Position numbers and translations under genes: made by a program | Source of the DNA: Marivirga sericea | GTDB lineage: Bacteria; Bacteroidota; Bacteroidia; Cytophagales; Cyclobacteriaceae | DNA length: 64,000 nt | Direction of reading: 5' to 3' | NCBI RefSeq assembly: GCF_900177665.1 | Contig: NZ_FXAW01000006.1 | Span: 62,001 to 126,000, forward strand | Notes under the pieces: model-generated | Database searches by the model: none | Seen by the model: only the letters and a program-made list of their open reading frames with translations | What the model was told of the DNA's origin: nothing | In this document: positions 9,037 to 18,073 of the stretch, in pieces | Numbering within the stretch: the first letter of the stretch is position 1 | Layout: each line of letters starts with the position of its first letter

Positions 9037-9744
9037 CATGGCGTTTCTCACCATTTTCTCAAGTGAGACTGTCGTTAGTTGGCTGTTTACATCAAGCTTT
9101 TCGTTAATTCTAAGAAATTCTTTGTTATCAAGATCGTCATACAGGCTAACCCAGAATTTTTTATATGTGTCAGTCCGACCAATCATGTCATTTTCTCCTT
9201 CTGTGCTAGAGATTGTCAAGAAGCTGAAACTTGCGTTAGAGGCAAATCCCACTATTTGATTCTCTTTCAGGCTATTTGTTAACCACTGGATTAGAAAATT
9301 GTATCCATAAAATCCAGTTTGTGGAACATCAATTACAGTATAAGTGTCAGTTCTTGAGATTCGTAGTTCTACCAAGTTTAATTCTAAACAGCACTCATCA
9401 GCTTCCCTTACTTCCTCTTCAATCTGTTCAGATGTTGAATTTATGATTACATATTTTTTGAAATTTTTGAAATTGATATGTTTACGTTCCGTTGTTTGCT
9501 TTTTTGTTGATGACGATTCACTATCAATAAATTTGGTAAGATAGTTAACATCAAATTTATGTTCTAAAAAGAGAATGAGGAGCTCAAAAGGGAGTAGTAA
9601 AAATCTTATCAGTGTCCATAGGCGTCTAAAAGGAAGTGAGAGCGTTCCAAGAAGACCTTTGCCAATGTCCTTCGGATATTTGATAATTGTTACAATCAGA
9701 GCAACAATCCCAATTATGATTAAGCCTTCAAATACGTATTTCAT
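9034..9744 (-). CDS. Membrane-anchored protein of unknown function (236 aa)
   Basis: There is one N-terminal membrane segment (residues 5-22) and a second amphipathic or hydrophobic stretch (about 30-62: LLGTLSLPFRRLWTLIRFLLLP). A cytoplasmic or periplasmic domain of about 150 residues follows, with no family I recognise. Its stop codon is formed by the last bases of the palindromic repeat copy 2, which suggests the repeat arrived or moved together with the gene end. Confidence 0.65.
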   Translation of the reverse strand: MKYVFEGLIIIGIVALIVTIIKYPKDIGKGLLGTLSLPFRRLWTLIRFLLLPFELLILFLEHKFDVNYLTKFIDSESSSTKKQTTERKHINFKNFKKYVIINSTSEQIEEEVREADECCLELNLVELRISRTDTYTVIDVPQTGFYGYNFLIQWLTNSLKENQIVGFASNASFSFLTISSTEGENDMIGRTDTYKKFWVSLYDDLDNKEFLRINEKLDVNSQLTTVSLEKMVRNAM

Positions 9745-9777
9745 TTGCGATGTGCAGGTATGACATGTAACAAGTGA

Positions 9778-9803
9778 ATATAGTCACCCCCTGGTGACTA
9801 TAT
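9778..9803. other. Perfect 11-bp inverted repeat upstream of the 9034-9744 gene
   Basis: ATATAGTCACC (9778-9788) and GGTGACTATAT (9793-9803) form a perfect palindrome with a four-base CCCT spacer, 34 bases upstream of the minus-strand start at 9744. There is no T-run, so an operator or an RNA hairpin in the leader is more likely than a terminator. Confidence 0.6.
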
Positions 9804-9937
9804 ATCTATTATACTATTGTTAAAAACCTAGCGGGAATTTTCAAATGGGAAAATACTCCCTAGGTTTTGATTTAGATTAAAGGTATATAGATTTTATGAG
9901 ATACTGAAAAGGAAGGATTCGCTTAGTTTTTTTAAAA

Positions 9938-10008
9938 AAAAACAAAAAACCTGAAAAATCTTGGCGAAGGCTATTGCTAAAACAGCTTTCGCAAGAGTTT
10001 TTCAGGTT
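9938..10008 (-). terminator. Terminator of the tricorn-like protease gene
   Basis: A long imperfect stem joins AACCTGAAAAA (9948-9958) to its complement ending CAGGTT at 10008. The inner part pairs through CGAAGGCT/AGCTTTCG. On the minus strand the stem is followed by a T-rich run (the A-tract at about 9934-9949). It lies 20 bases after the stop of the gene at 10028. Confidence 0.85.
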
Positions 10009-10027
10009 TAAAATTATATTGTTAATA

Positions 10028-13000
10028 TTATTTATCTACTTCTTCTAATAATACTTCCACCGCTTTCTGAAGCTGGCTGTCTTTACCTTCCACTAATTCA
10101 CCTGGCATATTTTTTACTTTAACATCAGGCTCAAATTGGAAGTTTTCCATATAATTCCCTTCCATATCAACCACACCAACTTGCGGGATACCAAATACAA
10201 TATTGGGATTGATTTGTCTTTCCCACCATACCGCAGTTGCCGTCCCCGGTATGGGCATCCCGATTGTTTTGCCTATACCTAGCGCTCTGTAAGTCACTGG
10301 AAAGAAATGAGCATCTGAATAATTTCCTTCGCCAATGATTACTGCAGACGGTTTTTGCCATTTATTCTGCGGTTCAGAGCCGATATACTGTCCGCGTGGC
10401 ATCAGTTTTACATATTGCTCGCCACTTAAAAGTGTAGCAAGGTCGTCATGCAGCCAGCCACCTCCATTAAAGCGCGTATCTACGATTACTGCTTCCTTCT
10501 CATTATAGCGACCCAATAGGTCTTCAAAAACTTCTCGATAGCTAGATGAATTCATACCTCTAACGTGCACATAGCCTAATCTTCCATTAGATAGTTGCTC
10601 TGTAGCTTCTCTTCTGGATTTCACCCAACGATCGTATAGCAAATTGTATTCTTGTCCTGAGCTGAGCCCCTTTATTTTCACCGTCTTAGTATTGGAGCCG
10701 CCAGCATCTGTAACTTCCAGCACGATATCTTTGCCAGCTTTGTGGTTTAGTAGAGGATAATAATTTTGCCCCGCAGCTAGTCGTTCACCATCTATTTTAG
10801 TGATAATCATTCCCCCTTTGATGCCTTGTTCAGCCATTGAAAGTGGAGATTTATCCATTACATCCGCAATTTTAATTCCTGCAGCAGTATAGTTCCAGTC
10901 TTGATAAATACCCAATGAAGCTGTTTCTGTTCCTTCACTATCGTTAAAATAGTAGCGGCAACCTGTATGCGAGCCATTTAATTCTCCTAGAAGCTCGGAC
11001 ATCATTTCAGCGAAATCACGGTCATTATTAATGTGCGCTAATTTTGGTTGGTATGCAGCTTTCATAGCATCCCATTCCACACCGTGTAAATCCTTTTTGT
11101 AGAACTTGCGCAATACTTGTCTCCACATGTGTTCGAATAGATAAGCGCGCTCCGCTTGTGGATCTAAGTACATCTCTGCGGCATAGCTTACCGGCTTGGA
11201 AGTGCCACTCTTTGTCTCCACTTTATAGATTGATCCACCCGCCATTACAAACAGATTTTCCCCTTTCTCATCTATGGTAAGAGAAGCTCCCCCACCCTTG
11301 AAATTTCCGATCGTTTTCGTTTTTTTCTCACGGATTTCTAATTCCCATAAATCAAAGCTATTGTCTCTACTAGACAGATAATACAACTTTTCGCCATCAG
11401 GAGATAGTTTCATGTCCGAAATAAATGAAGAAGAGATAGTTAAGCGATCAACACGATCATCTAAATTATCCCATTCTATTTTGACATCTGCAGATTCTTT
11501 CTCCTTCTCTTTACTTTTCTTTTTCTTGTCATCTTTATCCTCATCACTCTCCTCTTCCTTTTGCAGTTCTTTCCAAATCTCATATTCATCCTTGCTCATT
11601 TGCGCTTGATCATATGCTTCTTTGGTTAAATAAACTGCATATACATCGCCTGTCGATCCCCAACTTCCATGAGAACGGAAGCCTTGCTTATCAGAATAGT
11701 AGGCAATCACTTTTCCTTCATTAATCCACTGACCACCAGCTTCGGTATATCCACTTTCAGTAATATTTTGCACAGATTGTGAACCATCTGCTTTTACCAG
11801 TCCAACTTCCGATACCCAGCGTTTTTTGTCAATGAAATCCACGGTAAACCATTTGCCATCCGGAGACCACGCATAGTATTGATCACCGTCAGAATAGGAA
11901 TAGTTTTTATCGCCAGATAAAACAGTTCGGGTTTGACCCGAAGCCAGATTAATTACCTTTAAAGTTGTTCTGTTACTGAGGTAAGCTACTTCCTTGCCAT
12001 CTGGAGAGTATTGAGGCTGAAAAGTTTCTTCTTCATTCGCTAGCAACGCTTTTTCGTCTAAAAGTGAAGCAGCATAAAAATAAGGTTCCTTATCATTTTT
12101 AATGCTAGTTTCGTACAAATTCCAGCTACCGTTTCGCTCGCCAGCATATACTAATTTCTTCCCGTCAGGATGGAATTGAACAGATCGTTCTTGCTCAGGC
12201 GTATTAGTAATTCTTTTGGTTAGCCCGGTTTCTGTACCGGTTACAAAAACTTCACCTCTAACTATAAAAGCAATTTCCTTTCCGTTAGGGGATAGTGCCA
12301 TTTCACTAGCTCCCGAATTTAAAGTTTTTAGTTTTTCAACGCTTGCTTGTTCATAAGGAATTCTAACTTCTTTTTTTATGGCTTCAGCGCCTTCTTTCTG
12401 CGTGTAGATTTCTCCCTGATACGTGTAGCATAAGGTTCCGTCATTAGCTAAGCTTAGGAAGCGAACAGGATGCGTATCAAAATTAGAAATCTTCTCAGGA
12501 GCAGCTTCACTTCCCGGCTTTAATTTCCAGACATTAAAGGTACCTGATCTTTCGCTAAGATAGAAAATGCTTTCTTGATCGTTGGCCCAGATGGGATTTC
12601 GATCTTCGCCTTCAAAGTCTGTTAATTGCTTATGGCTTTTATCGGCAGCCGTATAGACCCAAACATCACGTGCAATAGAGGAGGTGTGATGTTTCCTCCA
12701 GTAGTCTTCATAGCCCTTCAAGTCCATATATAGTAACTGACTACCATCTTTTTTAACATTTACAGCATCTAGCGGAAGTGGGATTTCCATTTTAGGCATT
12801 TTTCCTTCAAGGCTCACACTATAGAGCTGTGAAAAGCGTCCATAAGGAAATTGTGCATTTTGCGCATTCATCTTTCGGCCGGAAGTGAATAAAATTGACT
12901 TTCCATCAGCTGTAAAACTTTGTGGGATGTCATTGGCCGAATGAAAAGTTAACTGCTTAGTGCTACCATCTTCAGTATTGTATAGGTACACGTCATAATT

Positions 13001-13255
13001 GCCTTGCCGATCGGAAGCAAAAGCAATATGTTTACTGTCAGGTGACCAAACCGCTTCATATTCGTAGCTGTCATCAATACTTAGTGGTATAGCTAAAGCT
13101 TGATCTTTTGCTACATAGTACAAATTGCTCTTATAGCTAAATGCGATTTTTTCACCATTGGGTGCTATTTTGGCATATCGCATCCATTTCGGGGTCGATT
13201 GACCCAGAACTGCAAAGCTAGTTCCGAAAAGTAATAGAATTAGTAGTTTTTTCAT
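10028..13255 (-). CDS. Tricorn-type S41 serine protease with beta-propeller and PDZ domain
   Basis: This 1075-residue protein has a signal peptide (cleavage near VLGQS). Two TolB/WD-like propellers fill about residues 20-680; repeated WSPDGK, FSPDGKE and PDGEKLYYLS strands are visible. A core segment, a PDZ domain (about 785-870: GIKIADVMDKSPL, GMIITKIDGERL) and a C-terminal S41 domain follow. VDTRFNGGGWLHDD and GEGNYSDAHFFP give the oxyanion region and the catalytic Ser of the NYSD motif. Such enzymes degrade peptides in the periplasm, with the propeller gating access. An acidic/lysine-rich insert (about 560-590, with EEESDEDKDDKKKKSKEKEK) separates the propellers. It is monocistronic, with its own terminator. 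Confidence 0.9.
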   Translation of the reverse strand: MKKLLILLLFGTSFAVLGQSTPKWMRYAKIAPNGEKIAFSYKSNLYYVAKDQALAIPLSIDDSYEYEAVWSPDSKHIAFASDRQGNYDVYLYNTEDGSTKQLTFHSANDIPQSFTADGKSILFTSGRKMNAQNAQFPYGRFSQLYSVSLEGKMPKMEIPLPLDAVNVKKDGSQLLYMDLKGYEDYWRKHHTSSIARDVWVYTAADKSHKQLTDFEGEDRNPIWANDQESIFYLSERSGTFNVWKLKPGSEAAPEKISNFDTHPVRFLSLANDGTLCYTYQGEIYTQKEGAEAIKKEVRIPYEQASVEKLKTLNSGASEMALSPNGKEIAFIVRGEVFVTGTETGLTKRITNTPEQERSVQFHPDGKKLVYAGERNGSWNLYETSIKNDKEPYFYAASLLDEKALLANEEETFQPQYSPDGKEVAYLSNRTTLKVINLASGQTRTVLSGDKNYSYSDGDQYYAWSPDGKWFTVDFIDKKRWVSEVGLVKADGSQSVQNITESGYTEAGGQWINEGKVIAYYSDKQGFRSHGSWGSTGDVYAVYLTKEAYDQAQMSKDEYEIWKELQKEEESDEDKDDKKKKSKEKEKESADVKIEWDNLDDRVDRLTISSSFISDMKLSPDGEKLYYLSSRDNSFDLWELEIREKKTKTIGNFKGGGASLTIDEKGENLFVMAGGSIYKVETKSGTSKPVSYAAEMYLDPQAERAYLFEHMWRQVLRKFYKKDLHGVEWDAMKAAYQPKLAHINNDRDFAEMMSELLGELNGSHTGCRYYFNDSEGTETASLGIYQDWNYTAAGIKIADVMDKSPLSMAEQGIKGGMIITKIDGERLAAGQNYYPLLNHKAGKDIVLEVTDAGGSNTKTVKIKGLSSGQEYNLLYDRWVKSRREATEQLSNGRLGYVHVRGMNSSSYREVFEDLLGRYNEKEAVIVDTRFNGGGWLHDDLATLLSGEQYVKLMPRGQYIGSEPQNKWQKPSAVIIGEGNYSDAHFFPVTYRALGIGKTIGMPIPGTATAVWWERQINPNIVFGIPQVGVVDMEGNYMENFQFEPDVKVKNMPGELVEGKDSQLQKAVEVLLEEVDK

Positions 13256-13384
13256 CTTGTGCTAGTTTTTAGATAATGATAATTGAATATAGTTATTTTT
13301 TCAGGTGACTCAGCTGTTTTTTATTGGAAAGGAGAAATGAATACATCAACCTAAGTTATTTGATTTGAAAAAGATGGGAATGCA

Positions 13385-13415
13385 TTGGTTTCCTTTCGGT
13401 ATTGCACTAATTTTG
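13385..13415 (+). promoter_or_regulatory. Bacteroidota-type promoter of purM
   Basis: TTGG (13385-13388), 19 bases, then TAATTTTG (13408-13415) matches the Bacteroidota sigma factor consensus TTTG-N19-TAnnTTTG. The start codon follows 16 bases later, so the untranslated leader is short. Confidence 0.65.
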
Positions 13416-13431
13416 TTGAAATTTTAGAATC

Positions 13432-14598
13432 ATGTCCGATAGATATAACCAACGCGGAGTTTCTGCCTCCAAAGAAGATGTTCACAATGCCATCAAAAAC
13501 CTTGATAAAGGACTTTTCCCGCAGGCTTTTTGCAAAATCGTGCCCGATCACCTGACAGGTGATGAGAATTATTGCACCATTATGCATGCTGATGGTGCTG
13601 GAACCAAATCCTCTTTGGCTTATATGTATTGGAAAGAAACAGGAGATATTTCTATTTGGAAAGGCATTGCTCAAGATGCCATCATCATGAATATTGATGA
13701 TTTGCTCTGTGTAGGATGCACTGATAAAATTTTACTTTCTTCTACTATCGGAAGGAACAAAAACCTGATTCCGGGCGAAGTGATTTCTGCTATTATCAAC
13801 GGCACGGAGGAAGTTTTGCAGATGCTTCGAGATAATGGTATGAACATTATCAGCACCGGAGGCGAAACTGCTGACGTGGGAGATTTAGTGCGTACCATCA
13901 TAGTAGATTCTACGGTTACTGCTCGAATGAAGAGATCAGAAGTAATTTCCAATGACAATATTAAAGCTGGACATGTGGTAGTAGGCTTGGCTTCTTATGG
14001 ACAAGCCACTTATGAAAGCGAATATAATGGCGGAATGGGAAGCAATGGTTTAACCTCGGCTCGTCACGATGTCTTCAGCAAGGATTTGATGGCGAAATAC
14101 CCTGAAAGCTTTGATCCTTCGGTTCCTGATACTTTGATTTATACGGGTTCTAAAAAGTTGACAGATGCTGTGCAAGGTGTTGATTTGGACGCGGGAAAAT
14201 TAGTATTATCTCCGACCAGAACTTATGCACCAGTAATTAAGAATATATTGGGTGAGATGCCAGGTAAAGTGGCCGGGATGGTGCATTGTAGTGGTGGAGC
14301 GCAAACCAAAGTGCTTCATTTTGTAGAAGGATTACATATCATAAAAGATAATTTGTTTCCAACTCCTCCTCTTTTCAGAATGATCCAGGAAGAGTCAGGC
14401 ACAGATTGGAAAGAAATGTACAAAGTATTCAACATGGGTCACCGTATGGAATTGTATGTGGAGGAGGCCGATGCTCAAAAGATTATTGATATCTCAAAGT
14501 CATTCAATATTGATGCTCAAATCATTGGTAGAGTGGAAGCTTCAGAGCAAAAACAGGTGACGGTGAAAAGTGAGCATGGGGAGTTTGTGTATCATTGA
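13432..14598 (+). CDS. purM: Phosphoribosylformylglycinamidine cyclo-ligase (AIR synthetase)
   Basis: This is the ATP-dependent closure of FGAM to aminoimidazole ribotide, step five of purine synthesis, in the cytoplasm. The N-terminus has RYNQRGVSASKEDVHNAI; MHADGAGTKS and IIMNIDDLLCVG are the nucleotide and substrate loops; STGGETADVGD is the conserved glycine/acid motif. The C-terminal domain (GMVHCSGGAQTKVLHF, then MGHRMELYV) completes a PurM/AIR-synthase fold. At 388 residues it is longer than the roughly 345 of E. coli PurM, as usual for the Bacteroidota form. It stands alone, without other pur genes. Confidence 0.9.
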   Translation: MSDRYNQRGVSASKEDVHNAIKNLDKGLFPQAFCKIVPDHLTGDENYCTIMHADGAGTKSSLAYMYWKETGDISIWKGIAQDAIIMNIDDLLCVGCTDKILLSSTIGRNKNLIPGEVISAIINGTEEVLQMLRDNGMNIISTGGETADVGDLVRTIIVDSTVTARMKRSEVISNDNIKAGHVVVGLASYGQATYESEYNGGMGSNGLTSARHDVFSKDLMAKYPESFDPSVPDTLIYTGSKKLTDAVQGVDLDAGKLVLSPTRTYAPVIKNILGEMPGKVAGMVHCSGGAQTKVLHFVEGLHIIKDNLFPTPPLFRMIQEESGTDWKEMYKVFNMGHRMELYVEEADAQKIIDISKSFNIDAQIIGRVEASEQKQVTVKSEHGEFVYH

Positions 14599-14685
14599 TT
14601 TGCTTCTACTAAAGCAAAAAGAGTTTTCAATAATTAACTTAAAGGCATACCTTTCTCTGGGAACGGTTTTGGCTGACTTGTGAAA

Positions 14686-14829
14686 TTACCTATTGAGGAA
14701 AACGATAAAGCCCATGCCAACTTCAAGCAAAAATTGCAGGCTTTTATCTGGGCGATCAATATAGGTTTGATTATCAAAAATATTATGACCGGTTTTTTTG
14801 CTCTCCAGCATACGGAGGTATAAATTGAA
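14686..14829 (-). pseudogene. Decayed C-terminal remnant of a paralogue of the 18074-18979 gene
   Basis: On the minus strand about 45 codons read GHNIFDNQTYIDRPDKSLQF then LLEVGMGF before a stop. This aligns end to end with the C-terminus of the toast-rack-like protein at 18074-18979 (GHNIFGNQAYVDNPDESMEF, LLDVGMG). Upstream the frame closes at a TGA and nothing else of the gene remains. It lies in the 420-base gap after purM and is in the same orientation as the intact paralogue 3.3 kb away. The intervening T9SS gene therefore sits between a dead and a living copy. Confidence 0.75.
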
Positions 14830-15018
14830 CCTTATGAACTTAAAAAAGCAAGATCATTTGCAGAACTAAATAGAGGAAAGCTTCTCAATGATTACATAAT
14901 TTAAGTAATAGTACTTGTTGAGTTATTTAACAAAAGAGGTCAAAATCGCTTTTATATTTATGTATTTTTATATATTTTCGAATTATTTCTATTTATTAAC
15001 AGTAAGTCTTCTTTTCAA

Positions 15019-17859
15019 ATGGGTAAGTTTATCTTAATATCACTTATAGTATTTTTTCATTCTTTTTTTATTATGTGCCACATTGGTTACTCTGAACATA
15101 GAATAGATGGGCTGGTAAAAAACACTACTGACCTTTACAGATTATCTTGCGAAGCAGCTACTGAAGCGGTGGCGAATGGCCTCGGTGCTGGAGGAAACAT
15201 TATCGAGGATGTTCAAATGCAACAAAGCTATTTTTTTAAATATACTTTGCCTTCTGACGGGAGAATAGAAGCCTACTATGTTCAGGCAACAGAGGGCACT
15301 CTTAATTTATATACTGATTGTAGTGCTGAGCCAGTTATTAGTAATCCATATGAGTCTATGGAAAGCGATGTTTACCCTGCTGGAACTACTTTGTACCTTG
15401 AGTGGATTTTTGGCACTAATGAAGGTGCTTTAGATCCCACTATTGTTGAATGGGATTTGCGTTTTACATCTTTTGAATCTGAAGATCCTATTAACTCTAA
15501 TTGTGAAGATGCGACAGAAGCGGTGGCGAATGGGCTTGGTGCTGGAGGAAATATTATCGAGGATGTGCAAATGCAGCAAAGCTATTTTTTTAAATATACT
15601 TTGCCTTCTGATGGGAAAATAGAAGCCTACTATGTTCAGGCAACAGAGGGCACTCTTAATTTATATTCTGATTGTAATGCTGAGCCAGTTATTAGTAATC
15701 CATATGAGTCTATGGAAAGCGATGTTTACCCTGCTGGAACTACTTTGTACCTTGAGTGGATTTTTGGCACTAATGAAGGTGCTTTAGATCCCACTATTGT
15801 TGAATGGGATTTGAGTTTTACATCTTCTGAGTATTTTCCTCCTACCGGCTTGTCCTGCGAAGAGAAGATAGAGGCACAAGTAGGAACAAATACAATCACT
15901 GATGCGAAGGGAGATTCACCATACTATTACAGGTACGTAATGCAAAATGATGCAAGTGTTACTGTTTCGATGGATAGTAAAACTACCTTGCAAAGTAGCG
16001 TGATTTTAGAATCCTGCGAATCTAGCCCTTCTTTTTATTTAGATTCTAGTAATGATTATACTTCCGATCCAATTAAAGCTGGTACAGAAATTTTTATAGT
16101 TGTTTATTTTCTGGGAGATGAACCAAGTTTAGACTGGGAATTATCCTTAAATGAACCGGACCAAGTGATTTCCTTTGAAAGCCTAGATGCAAAAATATAT
16201 GGTGATTCAGATTTCCTGTTAAATGCAGTATCTAGTGAAAACCTTGACGTATCGTATACAAGCTCCAACTCAGAGGTTGCTGAAATTGAAGGCAATATAC
16301 TAAAGATTGTGGGAGTGGGAACAAGCATTATCACAGCCTATCAACAAGGGAATGAAACGATTTCTGCAGCCGTTCCAGTAAGCAGAGAACTAGAAATTTC
16401 TAAAAAATCGCAAATTGTTAATTTTACTTCCTTTGGCGAGGTGATTTACGGTGATTCAAATTTTATGTTAAATGCAGAATCTAGCGAGAATTTAGAAATA
16501 TCTTATACTAGCTCGAATTCGGAGGTTGCTGAGATAGAGGGTAACATGCTTAAAATTGTTGGGGTGGGGTCTAGTACAATTACAGCCTATCAATATGGAA
16601 ATGATACGGTTTTTACAGCCGATCCGATAAGCAGAGAGTTGGAAATTTCTAAAAGATCTCAATCAATCTCCCTCATTGAGTTTTCTACAATAGCGTATTC
16701 AGATACTGTTATAGTATTACAAAGAAAAACTTCTGCCGGCCTGCCAATAACTTATGAAAGTTCAAATAGTAATGTTGCCGCAATTCACGAGAATAGCATT
16801 AAAATTAAAGGAGCTGGTGTTTCTACAATATTGGCTTTTCAAGAAGGTGACTCTAATACGCTTGCCGCCCCGAGCTTGGAGCAAGATTTAAGAGTAGATA
16901 AAGCTGACCAAAAGATTAGCATCCAAGAGATTCCTGATAAAAGTATTGGCTCAGATCCTTTTAATGTTAAAGCTTACTCTTCCAGCGAACTAGAATTAGA
17001 TTATTCTGTTGATGGCCCTGCTAGTATTGATGATAGTACTATTGTACTCTCAGGAGCTGTGGGCGTTGTTACAGTGACGACTATCCAAGCGGGGAATAAT
17101 AATTACAATTCTGCGGAAGCAAAAGTTAGTTTTGAGGTATTTGATCAATGTCAAGATTTAAAATTTGTAATTTCAGGTATAGAGTCAGTAAAATGCCAGG
17201 GTGATTCGACCGGTTCAGTACTGCTAAATATTGAAGGGGGAAGCAGTCCATTTACGTTCTTACTGAACGAACAAAGCATAGTTGAAGAAGACCTATTAAG
17301 GCTCCCTGCAGGAGATTATTCCCTTACAATAAGTGACTCTAATTCTTGTGAAAAAAACAAACTTTTTACCATCGAGCAACCAGAATCCCTGGTTATAACA
17401 GGTATTATTACAGAATCAAGCTCTCCAGAAGGTAATGGAAGTATAATTGCAAATGTTGAAGGTGGTACTTCTCCCTATCAGTTCAAGTGGAGCACTGGAG
17501 CAGAGGGTAGTGAAATTTATGATTTAACTGCTGATACATATACTCTAGTTGTGACTGATGCACAAGGATGTACAAAAACCGAAACTCTTGAAGTGGGCAG
17601 TATAACTGGTATGAGCAATCCGGTAAAAAAATCAATTAATATTTATCCAAATCCAACTTCAAACATTGTATACCTTGAAACTCACGAAAATGTTTTAAAG
17701 GTAAAATTATTTAATAGTTTCGGACAGCGAATAGACCTACAGGCATCAATGAATAAGCTCTCGAATAATCTATTGGTGCTGGACACAAATTTTCTACAAC
17801 CAGGAATATATTTTATCAATGTCTCAGGGGAAATGCATAGGTTAATAATTGAAAAATAA
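15019..17859 (+). CDS. Large secreted repeat protein with Ig-like, SprB-type and T9SS sorting domains
   Basis: The 946-residue protein has a signal peptide and two almost identical modules of 118-residue period (about residues 45-155 and 163-272: CE.ATEAVANGLGAGG...). A related diverged third module follows. Then come about four Ig-like repeats of about 81 residues (TSSNSEVAEIEGN..LKIVGVG). Two SprB-type segments follow (GGSSPFTFLLN, GGTSPYQFKWSTG). The C-terminus is a T9SS type A sorting domain (INIYPNPTSNIVYLET ... FLQPGIYFINV). It is expected to be exported by T9SS and fixed to the cell surface as an adhesin or gliding-associated protein. Confidence 0.88.
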   Translation: MGKFILISLIVFFHSFFIMCHIGYSEHRIDGLVKNTTDLYRLSCEAATEAVANGLGAGGNIIEDVQMQQSYFFKYTLPSDGRIEAYYVQATEGTLNLYTDCSAEPVISNPYESMESDVYPAGTTLYLEWIFGTNEGALDPTIVEWDLRFTSFESEDPINSNCEDATEAVANGLGAGGNIIEDVQMQQSYFFKYTLPSDGKIEAYYVQATEGTLNLYSDCNAEPVISNPYESMESDVYPAGTTLYLEWIFGTNEGALDPTIVEWDLSFTSSEYFPPTGLSCEEKIEAQVGTNTITDAKGDSPYYYRYVMQNDASVTVSMDSKTTLQSSVILESCESSPSFYLDSSNDYTSDPIKAGTEIFIVVYFLGDEPSLDWELSLNEPDQVISFESLDAKIYGDSDFLLNAVSSENLDVSYTSSNSEVAEIEGNILKIVGVGTSIITAYQQGNETISAAVPVSRELEISKKSQIVNFTSFGEVIYGDSNFMLNAESSENLEISYTSSNSEVAEIEGNMLKIVGVGSSTITAYQYGNDTVFTADPISRELEISKRSQSISLIEFSTIAYSDTVIVLQRKTSAGLPITYESSNSNVAAIHENSIKIKGAGVSTILAFQEGDSNTLAAPSLEQDLRVDKADQKISIQEIPDKSIGSDPFNVKAYSSSELELDYSVDGPASIDDSTIVLSGAVGVVTVTTIQAGNNNYNSAEAKVSFEVFDQCQDLKFVISGIESVKCQGDSTGSVLLNIEGGSSPFTFLLNEQSIVEEDLLRLPAGDYSLTISDSNSCEKNKLFTIEQPESLVITGIITESSSPEGNGSIIANVEGGTSPYQFKWSTGAEGSEIYDLTADTYTLVVTDAQGCTKTETLEVGSITGMSNPVKKSINIYPNPTSNIVYLETHENVLKVKLFNSFGQRIDLQASMNKLSNNLLVLDTNFLQPGIYFINVSGEMHRLIIEK
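15163..15472 (+). repeat. Intragenic direct repeat, unit 1 (354-base period)
   Basis: This 310-base unit is nearly identical to 15517-15826. The few differences include silent changes (GGCCTC/GGGCTT, AACATT/AATATT). The period is 354 bases (118 codons), so reading frame is kept. Confidence 0.9.
15517..15826 (+). repeat. Intragenic direct repeat, unit 2
   Basis: This is the second copy of 15163-15472. The low divergence at silent sites indicates recent duplication or gene conversion, and such repeats can change copy number by slippage or recombination. Confidence 0.9.
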
Positions 17860-18073
17860 CTAACTTTTAAACAACATTTCAGATGATATTTGTTGCTTCA
17901 CTAAAATAAATGTTAGATCGTTACCGTTTTATTATAATTTACCTAACTTGAAAATAAAGAATAAGATCAGGAAATGTTCAATGGACTCAATTATTTAAAT
18001 AAATACAAAATCTTTGCCAGTTAGGATATCATGGCAATATAGTACTCGCCCCATTGAAATAATGTTAAATTTA

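Noticed and set aside
14825-14901. Plus-strand fragment YELKKARSFAELNRGKLL before a stop
   Set aside because: It has protein-like composition but no start codon, is under 30 codons and I could not assign a family; it overlaps the edge of the toast-rack remnant.
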